Positions 1 through 10,707 of a DNA stretch of 64,000 bases are shown one piece after another (the stretch's first letter is position 1; the number at the start of each line of letters is the position of its first letter). Position numbers and translations under genes: made by a program. The DNA is from Theropithecus gelada. Its lineage: Eukaryota; Chordata; Mammalia; Primates; Cercopithecidae. Location: the NCBI RefSeq assembly GCF_003255815.1, contig NC_037673.1, positions 11,487,006 to 11,551,005 on the forward strand, given 5' to 3'. The notes under the pieces are model-generated. The model saw nothing but the letters and a program-made list of their open reading frames with translations, was not told the origin of the DNA and did no database searches.

Positions 1-1206
1 TTTTACTTTGTTATTATGCTCATACTGAAGACAGTATTATGGCACTTGACTTTCTTCCTGTTTTTCACCTAGTACCTTCCTGGTCTTGGTGTGAACCAAT
101 TGCATAATCTCCCAACTCAAGGTGCAGTGAGTTAATTTTACCTTGATAGATACTAGCACTGCTGACTGATTTTCCATTTTTCTTCTTCATCTAGGACAGC
201 ATTCACCTAAAATCAGTCTTGCTGTTATGACTTGTTTTGGTCAACCAATTATAATTGAGTACAAGCATTTAAGATCCCATGTATGATTCTTCACCCTCTG
301 TTTCTTCCTACTTTGAAAAACCTTGTGTGTTGTATTAGGGTGGCAGAGGTGTAAGAGATTGAAGAGCAGCTATGTGGAAGAGGAGGTTTCATCTACCCAC
401 AGAGGATATGTTACTTGAGTGATTAAATAGACTGCTTGGATTAAGCCAGGGCAATTTTGGTATTGTTTGTTGCTTTGGCATACCCAGCCCATCCTGACTG
501 ATACACTGTCCAGAGTGCATGATGGGAGATAACTTACAAAAGTTTCTGAGTTAAAAGAACGTGATAAGTCTAAATGTCTCTTGAAAAACAAATTTTGTTT
601 TGCCCCCAAAGGGTTCAGCTTTAATTACAGTCCTACTGGAAAAATATTTCTCTGGACCTCAGTTTCCTAACTGGTACAGGTAACATTAGTATAGCTCTAT
701 ATTCTAGGTTTGAGTCAAGATTCAAAAACAGTAATTTTTATTATATTTTAAAAATTACAAAGCTTGTTACTAGACATTAGAACATTAATACAAAATAGAT
801 TTTAATTCCTAAATTATCTTTGTTAACACATTTTAAATTATCTTACACACCAAGATGTAATCAATAATAATTGATCAATGAACTATGACTACAAATACTT
901 ATACTACATTGTGATGCATGGTTTAAGCAATGCATTTTTTAAAACCAAATGTATTTCTTAACTTCTTGGTATGATAAAATTAAGATTTCATAGACACTCA
1001 CCTGTCCAGGGTAAAATTTAGTAGACTTTTTTATATCAGGAAATTAAAGAAACACTCCACTAAAGTGTAAACCTGAAATTTCTACTTACAGAAACCATTA
1101 TTTAAAAGAGATTTATCAGTGAATTTTGTTGATGTGCTCACAATTTAATCAATATTAATCATCTTTTCCACCATTCATTCTGAAATTTCTCAAGTGTAAA
1201 GCAGAA
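1..1206. other. Unassigned AT-rich sequence
   Basis: No repeat, exon or RNA gene is recognised here. Stop codons are dense in all frames, and the one open frame of note (370-609, minus, 79 codons) resembles nothing I know. The stretch ends at the proposed target-site duplication of the L1 that follows. Confidence 0.5.
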
Positions 1207-1218
1207 GAAAAGACAGCT
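1207..1218. repeat. Left target-site duplication of the old L1
   Basis: aaaagacagctt here resembles aaaagactactt at 6407-6418 immediately beyond the L1 5' end. The short imperfect match fits an old insertion by target-primed reverse transcription. Confidence 0.5.
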
Positions 1219-2161
1219 TGTTTTCAACTTTTATTTTCAGTTCAGGCGTACATAGGCAGGTTTGTAATATAGGTAAATTGAGTGTCATGGGGGTCTGGCG
1301 TGCAGATTATTCCATCACCCAGGAAAGAAGCTTAGTAGCCAATAGTAGTTGTTTGATCATCTCCCTTCTCCCACCCTACGCCCTCAAATAGACCCCAGTG
1401 TCTGTTGTTCCCTTCTTTGTGTCCACATGTATTCAGTATTTACCTTCCACTTACAAGTGAGAACATGAGGGTTGGCTTTCTGTTCCTGCTTTAGTTCACT
1501 TAGAACAATGGCCTCCAGCTCCATTCATGTTGCTTCAATAAACATGATCTTGTGCTTTGTAATGGCTGCATAATATTCTACAGTGTATATCTGCCACACT
1601 TTCTTTATCCAGTCTACTGCTAATGGCCATTTAGGTTGATTCCATGTTTTTGCTATGTGAACAGTGTTGTGACGAATATAGTGTAATGATTTACATTCCT
1701 TTGGGAATATACCCAATAATAGGATTGCTGGGTTGAATGGCACTTCTGTTTTAACTTCTTTGGGAAATCGCCACACTGCTTACTACAATGGCTGAAGTAA
1801 TTTTCATCCCAATAAGCAGTGTATAACTTTCCTTTTTCTCGACAGCCTCACCAGCATCTGTTACTATTTGACTTCTTAATAACAGCCATTCAGACTGGTG
1901 TGAGATAGTGTCTCTCTGTGGTTTTGATTTGCATTGTTCTAATGATTCATGATGTTAAGTACTTTTTCATAAATTGTTGGCTGCACACAGTCTTCTTTTG
2001 AAAAGTGTCTGTTCATGTCTTTGGGCCACATTTTAATGAGGTTGTTTTTTGCTTGCTACTTTAAGTTCCTTACAGATTCTCTATATTAGACCTTTGTCAG
2101 ATGCATGAGTTACAAATACTTTCTCCCATTCTGTATGCTGTCTGTTTACTCTGCTGATATT

Positions 2162-2380
2162 TTCTTTTGCTGTGCAGAAACTCTTTAGTTTAATTAGGTG
2201 GTCCCATTTATCAATTTTTGTTTTTGTTGCAATTACTTTTGGTATCTCCATCATGAAATCTTTACCAGGGCCTACGACTGGAATACAATTTCCTAGGTTA
2301 TCATCAGGGTTTTTATAGTTTTATGTTTTCCCTTTGTCTTTAGTCTGTCTTGAGTTGATTTATGTAAGGAAGGGATCCAG
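2162..2380 (-). repeat. Inverted-repeat arm A inside L1 ORF2
   Basis: This part of the L1, in its normal (minus) orientation, is the source-like copy of a 219-bp inverted duplication. Its reverse complement recurs at 3309-3527 with the same length, no gaps and six mismatches by my count (213/219). The copies share substitutions away from the usual L1 text, such as the cctacgactggaatacaatt stretch, so they derive from this element and not from a second L1 insertion. Confidence 0.9.
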
Positions 2381-3008
2381 TTTCAATCTTCTGCATATGG
2401 TTGGCCAGTTAGCCCAGCAGCATTTATTGAATAGGAGGTCTTTTTCTTATTGCTCATTGTCAGTTTTGTTAATTGGATGGTCTGGCTTTATTTCTGGGCT
2501 CTCTATCCTGTTCCACTGGTCTATGTGTCTGTTCTCTTTTTCCCACTAACATGCTGTTTTCATTAGCGTAGGCTTATAGTATAGTTTAAAGTCAGGTAGT
2601 GCGATGCCTCCAGCTTTGTTCTTTTTACTTAGGATTTCTTGGGCTATTGGGGATTTTTTTGGTTCTATATGCATTATACAACAGGTATTTCTATTTCTGT
2701 GCAGAATGTCATTAGTAGTTTGGAATAGCATTCAATCTATAAGTTGTCTTGGGCAGTATGGCCATTTTAACAATATTTATTCTTCCTATCTATGAGCATG
2801 AAAGGTTCTTCCATTTTATCAGTCATCTCAGATTTCTTTCAGCAGTATTTTGAAATTCCCATTGCAGAGATCTTTCACCTCCATGGTTAGCTGCATTCCT
2901 AGGTATTTTGTACTATTTGTGGCTATTGTGAATGGGATTGGTTTCTTCATTTGACCCTCAGCTTGGATGTTGTCAATGTATACAAATGCTACTGATTTTT
3001 GTGCACTA

Positions 3009-3129
3009 ATTTTTTTTAAATTATACTTTAAGTTCTACGGTACATGTGCACAATGTGCAGGTTTGTTACATATGTATACATGTGCCATGTACCCATTAAC
3101 TCGTCATTTACATTAGGTATATCTCTAAT
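3009..3129 (-). mobile_element. Nested 5'-truncated younger L1 3' end
   Basis: A T-run followed by the reverse complement of the last ~110 bp of a younger L1 3' UTR interrupts ORF2 of the older L1. The host text resumes at 'ctgaaactttgctaacgttg' just after it. A short repeat, ctaattt, borders both sides and may be the target duplication. The insert postdates the host element. Confidence 0.75.
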
Positions 3130-3308
3130 TTACATTCTGAAACTTTGCTAACGTTGCTTATAAGATCTAGGAGCTCTGGGGCAGAGACTATGGGTTTTCT
3201 AGGTATAGAATCATATTGTCTGCAAGCAGAGATAGCCTGACTTCCTCTCTTCCTATTTGGATGCCTTTTATTTCTCCTTCCTGATTGCTCTGGCTAGGAC
3301 TTCCAGAA

Positions 3309-3527
3309 CTGGATCCCTTCCTTACATAAATCAGCTCAAGACATATTAAAGACAAATGGAAAACATAAAACTATAAAAACCCTGATGATAACCTAGGAAA
3401 TTGTATTCCAGTCGTAGGCCCTGGTAAAGATTTCATGATGGAGATACCAAAAGTAATTGTAACAAAAACAAAAATTGATGAATGGGACCACCTAATTAAA
3501 CTAAAGAGTTTCTGCACAGCAAAAGAA
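3309..3527 (+). repeat. Inverted-repeat arm B, flipped copy of 2162-2380
   Basis: This is ORF2 sequence in the opposite orientation to the surrounding L1. It sits between host L1 text ending 'ctaggacttccagaact' and text resuming 'ggtcatccttgtcttg', and replaces or displaces the few bases normally found between them. Arms are 219 bp, separated by 928 bp, and about 97% identical. Twin-priming would invert a segment without leaving a second copy, so a duplication is needed. Confidence 0.88.
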
Positions 3528-3838
3528 TGGAAGTGGTCAGAGTGGTCATCCTTGTCTTGTTCCAGTTCTCAAGGGGAATGCTTCCAGCTTTTACCTATTC
3601 ACTATGATATGGCTGTGGGTATGTTATAGATGGCTCTTATTGTTTTGAGGTATGTTCCTTCAGTGCTTAGTTTGTTGAAGGTTCATAACATGAAGGAATG
3701 TTTAATTTTATCAAAAGCTTTTCTGTATTTATTGAGATAATTAGGTTTCATGTTTTTAGTTCTATTTATGTGATGAATCACATTTATTGATTTGCAAATG
3801 TTGAAACAAACCTGCATCCAGGAATAAAGTCTACTTCA

Positions 3839-4078
3839 TCATGGTGGAATACCTCGTTCGTGTGCTGCTGGATTTGGTTTGTTTGAAATTTGTTGAGGAC
3901 TTTTGACATCAATGTTCATCAAGGATATTGGCCCAAAGTTTTCTTTTTTTGTTGTGTCCCTACCAGGTTTTGGTATCAGGATGATGCTGTCCTCATAGAA
4001 TGAGTTAGGGAGGAGTCTGTCCTCCTTAATTTTTTGGAATAGTTTCAGTAGGATTGGTACCAGCTCTTCTTTATACAT
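3839..4078 (-). pseudogene. L1 ORF2p reverse-transcriptase remnant
   Basis: This 79-codon minus-strand frame carries the start of the L1 reverse transcriptase domain, ending the recognisable part at PISLMNID and then drifting. The catalytic motif lies elsewhere in frames already broken. It is a fossil of the 1219-6406 element. Confidence 0.85.
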
Positions 4079-4828
4079 CTGGTAGAACTCAGATGTGAAT
4101 CTATCTGGTCCTCGGCCTTTTCTAGTTCATAGTCTTTTTATTACTGGTTCAATTTTGGAGCTCATTATCAGTCTTTTCAGGATTGCAATTTCTTCCTTGT
4201 CTCACCTTGGGAGATTGTATGTTTCCAGGAATTTATCAATTTCTTCTAGACTTTCTAGTGCACAAAGGTGTGCATAGAGGTATTTGTAGTAGTCTCCGAG
4301 GGATTATTGTATTTCTTGGGGGTGAGTGGTAATGTCCTCTTTGTTATTTCCAATTGTGTTTATTTGGATTCTCCCTCTTTTCTTATTAATCTAGCTAGTG
4401 GTATATCAATCTTATTTATTCTTTCAAATAACCAACTCCAAAATATTTTATCCTTTTTACAACAATTGTTTTCTCAGTTCCATTCATTTCAGGTTTGATT
4501 TTGGTTATTTCTTATCTTCTGCTACCTTTGGGGTTGATTTCCTCTTGATTTTCTACTTTCTCTAGGTGTGATGGTAGGTTGTGAATTTGAGACCTTTCTA
4601 ACTTTTTTTTATGAGGGCATATAGTGTTATAAACGTTTGTCTTAACAATGCTTTAGGTAGGTCCCAGAAATTCTGATATGTTTTATCTTTGTTCTCATTA
4701 CTTTCAAGGAATTTCCTTATTATTCTGTTGTGGCTTTTTCTGGTGAGGGGGCAGGGAGGTGGAGAGTTCTGTAGATGTTTGTCAGATCTATTCGGTCAAG
4801 TGTGGAGTTCAGGTCCCATATGACTTCA

Positions 4829-5014
4829 TTATTTTCGGCTCTGATTATCTAATATTGTCAATGGGGTGTTGACATCTTCCTCTATTATTGTGTGGTTATC
4901 TGCATCTCTTTGTAAGCCTCTAAGAACTTGTTTTATGAATCTGGGTGCTCCTGTCTTGGGTGCATGTATATTTAGGATAGCTATGTTTTCTTGTTTAGTT
5001 GGTCCCTTTACCAT
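4829..5014 (-). pseudogene. L1 ORF2p endonuclease-domain remnant
   Basis: A 61-codon minus-strand frame matches part of the APE-like endonuclease domain of L1 ORF2p, including ILNIHAPKTGAPRFI and NTPLTILD. It is isolated from the reverse transcriptase remnant at 3839-4078 by frameshifts and by an apparent deletion near 4715-4760. Confidence 0.85.
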
Positions 5015-5346
5015 TATGTAAAGCCTTTTTTGTGTTTTTTACTTGTTGTTGGTTTAAAGTCTGTTTTGTCTGAAATTAGAATAGCAGCCCTTGCTTTTTT
5101 CTGTTTATTTAGTGGATTTTTTTTCCATCCCTTTACTGTGAGCCTGTAGGTTTCATTGCATGTGGGATGGGTATCTTAAAGAGAGTATATCTTGCTTCTT
5201 TATACAATTTGCCACTTTGTGCCTTTTAAGTGGGGCATTTAGGCCATTTACATTCAATGTTACTACTGATATGTACAGATTTGATCATATTATCTTGTTA
5301 TTAGCTGGTTATTATGTAGACTTGACTGTGTGGTTGCTGTATAGTG

Positions 5347-5688
5347 TCACTGATTTATGTAGTTGTATGTCTTTTTGTGGTGGCTAGTTGAACATTCTTT
5401 CCTTTCCATAATTAGCACTCCCTTCAGGACCTCTTGTAAAACAGGTCTGGTGGTAACAAATTCCCTTAGCATTTGCTTGTCTGAAAAGGATCTCGTTTCT
5501 TCTTCATCTACGAAGTTTAGTTTGACTGGATACGAAATTCTCAGTTGCAATTTATTTTCTTTCATAATGCTTAGTATAGGCCCCCAATCTCTTCTGGCTT
5601 GTAGAGCTTCTGTTGAAGAGTCCACTGTTAGCCTGATGGGGTTCCCTTTGTGGGTGACCTGCCCCTTCTCTCTAGCTGCTTTTAACAT
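5347..5688 (-). pseudogene. L1 ORF1p C-terminal domain remnant
   Basis: This 113-codon open frame on the minus strand is the L1 ORF1 protein C-terminal domain. Seen are AAREKGQVTHKGNPIRLT, the ALQARRDWGPI segment and FSDKQMLREFVTTRPVLQEVL, in the order known from ORF1p. ORF1p is the RNA-binding chaperone of the L1 particle; a full one is about 338 residues. Upstream ORF1 coding continues in broken frames to about 6240, so no complete protein can be made. Confidence 0.9.
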
Positions 5689-6655
5689 TTTTTTCTTTCA
5701 CTTCGATCCTAGAGAATCTGATGACTATGTATCTTGTCAATGGTCATCTTGTAATACCTTGCAGGCATTTTCGGCATTTCCTGAATTTGAATGTTGGCCT
5801 CTCTAGCAAGGTTGGGAAAGTTTTCATGGACGATATCCTCAAATATGTTTTCCAAGTTGTTTGTTTACTCTCCTACTCTTTCAGGAACACCAATGAGTTA
5901 TACATTTGGTCTCTTTACATAATCCCATATTTCTAGGAGTTTTTGTTCATTCCTCTGTATTCCTTTTTTTTTTTTTTTTGGCTGATCGTTTTATTTTGGA
6001 GAACTGGTCTTTGAGCTCTGAGATTCTTTCCTCAGCTCAGTTTACTCAGCTGTTAATACTTGCAATTACATTATGAAATTCTTGAAGTGAGTTTTTCAGC
6101 TCTACCAGATCAGTTTGGTTCTTTCTTAAAATGGCTATTTCATCTTTCAGCTTCTGTATCATTTTGTTTCATTCCTTATAGTTCCTGGATTGGGTTTCAA
6201 CTTTCTCCTGAATCTTGATGATCTTTTTTCCTACCCTTTGTTCCTGTTCGGAATTTTATGTCTGTCACTTCAATCATTTTAGCCTGGTGAAGAACCACTG
6301 CTGAAGACCTAGTGTGGTCATGTGGAGGCAGCAGACGCTCTGGCTTTTTGAGTTATCAGAGTTCTTGTTGTGGTCTTTCTCATCTGGGCAAGCTAATGTT
6401 CCTTCAAAAAGACTACTTTTTAATGCTGACATTATGCAAAAATTTTGTGCCCGGATTTAACATAAAATTCAGAAAAGAAAAGCAAAATAATTTTTAACAG
6501 TTACAAAGTCTAGGCTGTAGGCACTACAAAATTATTAACAAGTGGCTGAGCCAGGAATATGGACAATTTTTTAAAAATATTATAACTTCTATCTGATCTG
6601 AGTGAAAAAAAATACAGTACTCAAAAACTGAACACTGGATAAAACAGTTGTTTGG

Positions 6656-7477
6656 TTGTTATGTGAAAAGTCAATAATCACCTCTAAGTATTTTAAAAAC
6701 ACATTTAAACTGATAAAGGAAATGTAACTCCAATATAAAATTAACAGTATCATTATAAAATGTTGCTTAACACATTGAAAAATTACACAGTATCTGGCTT
6801 TTAAATATTCAAACAACTTAAAACAATAAAATGGCCAGGCATGGTGGCTCACGCCTGTAAGCCCAGCACTTTGGGAGGCCGAGGCAGGCAGATCACGAGG
6901 TCAGGAGATCGAGACCATCCTGGCTAACACAGTGAAATCCAGTCTCTACTAAAAATGCAAAAAATTAGCCAGGCGTGGTGGTGGGCACCTGTAGTCCCAG
7001 CTACTCGGGAGGCTGAGGCAGGAAAATGGCGTGAACCCGGGAGGCAGAGCTTGCAGTGAGCCGAGATCGCTCACTGCACTCCAGCCTGGGCGACTGAGCC
7101 AGACTCCATCTCAAAAAAAAAAAAAAAAAAGACCAATAAAACAACATATAGACAAATTTCTCAGCAGTCCTGTTTTACGGGTATTCTGCTAGTTTTCCCC
7201 TATCCATTTACATATATGTGTAAAGGTACACACGTATACATAAATACATCCACATATACACAAATCAGTATATACAGACATACACACACACACACTTAAC
7301 AGAAATGTGATGGTGCTATATATATTGTCTGTAACTTTTTTTTCTAATCAGTATGTCTTGGAGACTATTTCAGACCATTACTTATGAATTTATCATGTTG
7401 TTTAAATCTGTACACAGCTATCTCATTGTATTGCTGTAACATTTTTAGTTCTCTACTCTACAAATGTTGTTTTCATT
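6656..7477. repeat. Tandem duplication, copy 1 (holds an Alu)
   Basis: Starting at gttgttatg and ending near tacaaatgttgttttcatt, this unit of about 525 bp (without the Alu at 6833-7130) is repeated directly at 7490-8000. Shared landmarks in order are aaaagtcaataatcacctct, an acaataaaacaaca site, an ACAC microsatellite and aatcagtatgtct. Identity looks near 90% by eye. Confidence 0.9.
6833..7130 (+). mobile_element. AluY-like element
   Basis: A full-length dimeric Alu from ggccaggcatggtggctcac to an 18-base A tail. The gatcacgaggtcaggagatc and ggcgtgaacccgggaggc wording suggests AluY. It sits in copy 1 of the tandem duplication; caataaaa before it and after the tail is the target duplication, and copy 2 (around 7670) shows the uninterrupted site. 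Confidence 0.96.
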
Positions 7478-8290
7478 GCACTGCTTTTAGTTGTTATGGG
7501 AAAAGTCAATAATCACCTCTAAGTATTTTAAGAATACATTTAAACTGATAAGTTAAAGGAAAGATAACTCCAATACAAGAATTCATAGTACCATTATAAA
7601 AAGTTGCTTAACACACTGAAAAATTACACAATATCTGGTTTTCAAATATTCAAATAACTTAAAACAATAAAACAACATACAGACAAATTTCTGAGCAGTC
7701 ATATTTTATGGGTATTCAGCTAGTTTTCCCCTATCTATTTACACATGTATGTAAAGGTACATACATATACATAGATACATGCACATACACACAAATTGAT
7801 ATACACACACACACACTTAACAAAAATGTGATGATGTTATATATATTGTTCTGTAACTTTTTTTTCCAATCAGTATGTCTTTGAGACCATTTCAGACCAT
7901 TACTTATGAATTTATCATGTTGTTTAAATCTGTATGCAGCTATCCCATTGTATTGATGTATCATTTTTAGTTCTCTCCTCTACAAATGCTTTTTTTCATT
8001 TCTTTTTTTATTTTGCTCATATATATATGCTGAAATCAGGATCACTTTATAAGGGTGTATGTGTGTATGTGTGAGTATTATGTTAGAATAAATTCCTAGA
8101 AATGAATTTGCTGTGTCTAAGTAAAGACAAACATCTTAAGCTGTGACAGATGCCGCCATCTTGTTCCCAACGCCTCTCCAATGGAGACTTCACCAACAAT
8201 ATAAAGGAATGCCAAATTACATGCACTTTGGCAAACAGAAATATGAGTGGTCATTTAAATTTTTAATAATCTGAATAGTTAAAATGTAAT
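7320..8290 (-). mobile_element. Ancient L1M-type fragment, minus strand
   Basis: The plus strand shows decayed antisense L1 3' text, for example ataaattcctagaaatgaat and then tccaatggagacttcacc, which echo the 'one-base-from-the-consensus' phrases of old L1 ORF2/3' ends. The tandem duplication lies partly inside it. The family is inferred from general wording. Confidence 0.55.
7490..8000. repeat. Tandem duplication, copy 2
   Basis: Direct copy of 6656-7477 lacking the Alu. It begins gttgttatgggaaaag immediately after copy 1 and ends at tacaaatgctttttttcatt, beyond which sequence continues as unduplicated ancient L1. Confidence 0.9.
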
Positions 8291-8424
8291 GTGCAATTGT
8301 TTTCTTTTGTGTAAAATGACATTTTAAACTGTAGAGTCCGTTAGACAAAAAGCTGATTGTGTTAACAGAAAAACATGAGTCATCTTTCTATGACTTGTCA
8401 AGTTAGTGTTGTTATATTTCTCTT

Positions 8425-8610
8425 ATAGCACTTTACCCACTTTACTGCAATTACAGATAAAAATCTTCTGACCCTTACATCCAATGTATGAAGTCACTAC
8501 TTTTAACTTCATTTCACAAATGGAGAAAGATGGGACTCAAGAAAAATAAATAGCATGTACAGTCTCAGAAGTGTAGTTGGGGCAGATTTTAAACTAAGTT
8601 TCTGACATCC
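8425..8610 (-). mobile_element. MIR-like SINE relic, minus strand
   Basis: A degenerate antisense MIR: a cactttacccac segment followed by aacttcatttcacaaatgg and a gggactcaag region in the expected order. It is strongly diverged. Confidence 0.5.
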
Positions 8611-8832
8611 TGTCATGTCTTATTTTGATTAGACCCCAGAATAGTCAATGTTTGGATATAATAGCTCTTTTGTATATACATCCTATTACAAAACAATACA
8701 CATTAGTTTCAAGGACGTTGTTTTTACAATTTTAGATAAATCCTTCAGCTGTGTCACTAAGATAGTAATTACTTTTGAAATCCTGAAGATAAGATGCCAT
8801 CTTTTTAATTCCCTATGATACCAATATCTATT

Positions 8833-9165
8833 TAAAATTTTTATTTTTAATTGATACATAATAGTTGTATACATTCATGAGGGAGTACAATATGATGTTC
8901 TGATATATATTAACAGTGTGGAATAATTAAATCAGGACAGCTAACATTTATCACTGCAAATTTTTTTTTGATTAAAAAAATTTCACTTCTCCTGTTTTAG
9001 CAATATTGAAATATGCAACACAGTTATTTTAGTCACTGTTCTATATAATTGATCAGGAAAGCTCATTCATCCTGTCTAACTGAAACTTTGTGCCTCTTGA
9101 CCAACATTTCCCCTTTCTGTATCCACTCAGGCCTTAGCATCTGGTAACCATCATATAGTATCTTT
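8833..9165 (-). mobile_element. L1M 3'-end fragment, minus strand
   Basis: Antisense of an old L1 3' UTR: tttttaattgatacataat at the left, then gggagtacaatatgatgttc, then tttgtgcctcttgaccaaca and catctggtaaccatcat. It is a 5'-truncated piece of about 330 bp. Confidence 0.8.
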
Positions 9166-10325
9166 TTAATGTGTTGTGAAGTCAGTTATCTTCCAAGAGA
9201 CCATGCTTATTCAAAACTCCAAAGGCAAATTTCAGAAAAGTTGTAATTTCTCTGTGTTTACAATTATTTTATGTAATCATAGCATATTGTAAATCTTAGA
9301 TTGAGTAAACAGGTTTGTTTAAATTATCATATTCCCAGTCTAACAATAATAATATTTAACATTTCAAAATTCATTTGTAGTATTCTCTACTGTACTTTTA
9401 AAAGTAATTTCCCTGACCAATTAAATTATTCTATGTTTAGGAAAACTCTCCTTATGGCAGCAGGCTTCACACGTTTTATTTTCTTTGTTCTTCCTTTTCA
9501 GTACATTTAGAATGTTTCATATCATCAGCAGTTACCACTCTCTAATACGTAAATTATTCCTGAATAAAATGTCAAATATTTTAATATTTAATTGTTAGAA
9601 AATCAGTCAATTATAAGTGCTCAAAAATAGTAAACAAATTTAAAATAAAACATGAATAACCTGTAGAAAAATAAACTCTGGCTGTATGTCAAAAAACACA
9701 ATTTCTGTAAATTAGGTAGGAAGCGCTTGCTTCTTTACATAGAAATATTTTAGCATGATGGTCTTTCTGGAGGGATAGGTCCAAGCATGAACCTGATGAT
9801 CATCTATCTTTTTATGTCGCTGTTTTTTGACAAGCTTTCATCTCCAAAAGATAATTGGGAGGTGAAATGTTAATCAATTAAAGATATTTTTTACAAAGAG
9901 CAAAAATGGTTTTATGTTTAACTGTCTATTATGAAAACCTTAATAACCTGCAGGAGCTATTAAAAGCACACTAGCAAATGCTTAAAATCAGAATTTGCTT
10001 TGTATAAACATGTCCAAGGATCTTAAGGAAGATGATACATAAAGATAAATCAACATGATGTTTCTTTTTAAAATCTCAATTATGCAAACATGGTTGTTAT
10101 TTAGATTTTTGTTAGACAAAGCATAAATATTCAACGACAAAAGTTTTTTTTTCTATATTTACAATCAGGTTTCTTATCAATTAATTTCCCTGTGTCTTAG
10201 ATAAAAAAGCATATCAGCATCATACTGATCTCAGCAGGTATGCCAAAGATTATCTGTACATGGTTTGTTACACATACGAGGTAATAAAATTCTAAGTTAT
10301 AGTTAAAGGGAAATTTTTCACAGGT
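9166..10325. other. Unassigned AT-rich sequence
   Basis: I see no recognisable repeat or gene. The sequence is AT-rich with dense stops; the only open frame reported in length (9301-9510, plus) has no recognisable content. Confidence 0.5.
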
Positions 10326-10556
10326 AACAATAACACTAATTGTATATGTACTATGGACCAGGCATTATTCTAAGCTCTTCTCCAGTACTGACTCAATTAA
10401 TACAACAATGCTATGCAGCACTTCTATTATTATCCTCTTTTCTAGATAATGGAATTGAGATACAGAGATGTTAATCTCCCCTAGGTGACAAAGGGAAGGG
10501 CTACTGTTTAAACCCACATGGCCTACGGTTCAGTCACTACACTGTGCTGTTAATCT
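10326..10556 (-). mobile_element. MIR SINE, minus strand
   Basis: A clear antisense MIR over most of its length: ctatggaccaggcattattc, then attattatcctcttttctag, gatacagagatgttaatctc and gtgacaaagggaagggctac. These match the antisense of the MIR tRNA-derived and core regions in order. Confidence 0.85.
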
Positions 10557-10636
10557 ACTGGATGCCTCTTAATACTGATACCAATTTGGTAAATTATTAA
10601 TTTAAAAATCATTCATGGACCACATACTTTGCCAGG

Positions 10637-10667
10637 TCCAGTACTCGGCATTGAGTACTGGATGCAG

Positions 10668-10704
<37 letters not shown>
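10637..10704. repeat. Perfect 10-bp palindrome next to an A37 tract
   Basis: tccagtactc (10637-10646) and gagtactgga (10653-10662) are exact reverse complements around a six-base loop. Five bases later comes a run of 37 A (10668-10704). The left part resembles the common 'tgccaggcactg' ancient-repeat text, so the A run may be the expanded tail of an old retroposed piece. A 60-codon open frame across it is an artefact of poly-lysine codons. Confidence 0.85.

Positions 10705-10707
<3 letters not shown>

Larger units (their letters stand above)
1219..6406 (-). mobile_element. Old LINE-1, nearly full length, minus strand (L1PB/L1MA-like)
   Basis: The plus strand reads as the reverse complement of a LINE-1. 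From left to right it holds the 3' UTR end (1219-1450), ORF2 from C-terminus to endonuclease (about 1450-5030), the inter-ORF spacer, ORF1 (about 5350-6240) and a little 5' sequence to about 6406. Recognisable minus-strand peptides include the RT entry motif ILIPKPGRDTTKKENF with PISLMNID (3839-4078), endonuclease text TGAPRFIKQVLRGLQRD (4829-5014) and the ORF1p C-terminal domain (5347-5688). Frames are broken throughout, so the copy is dead. A likely target duplication is aaaagacagctt (1207-1218) against aaaagactactt (6407-6418). The 3' UTR wording points to an L1PB/L1MA-age copy; the subfamily is inferred, not computed. Confidence 0.93.

Noticed and set aside
5363..5806. 147-codon plus-strand open frame
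   Set aside because: It is the opposite strand of the L1 ORF1 remnant; the minus strand carries the recognisable protein.
1219..6406. A possibly active full-length L1
   Set aside because: ORF1 and ORF2 are frameshifted, ORF2 has a deletion and two insertions, and the 5' UTR is nearly absent.
7261..7818. ACAC runs as separate microsatellites
   Set aside because: They are short (about 6-8 units) and are part of the duplicated unit, so they are noted there.
6656..8000. CRISPR-like or phage-like direct repeats
   Set aside because: The repeats are one tandem duplication in primate DNA; there are no short regular repeats with spacers anywhere in the window.
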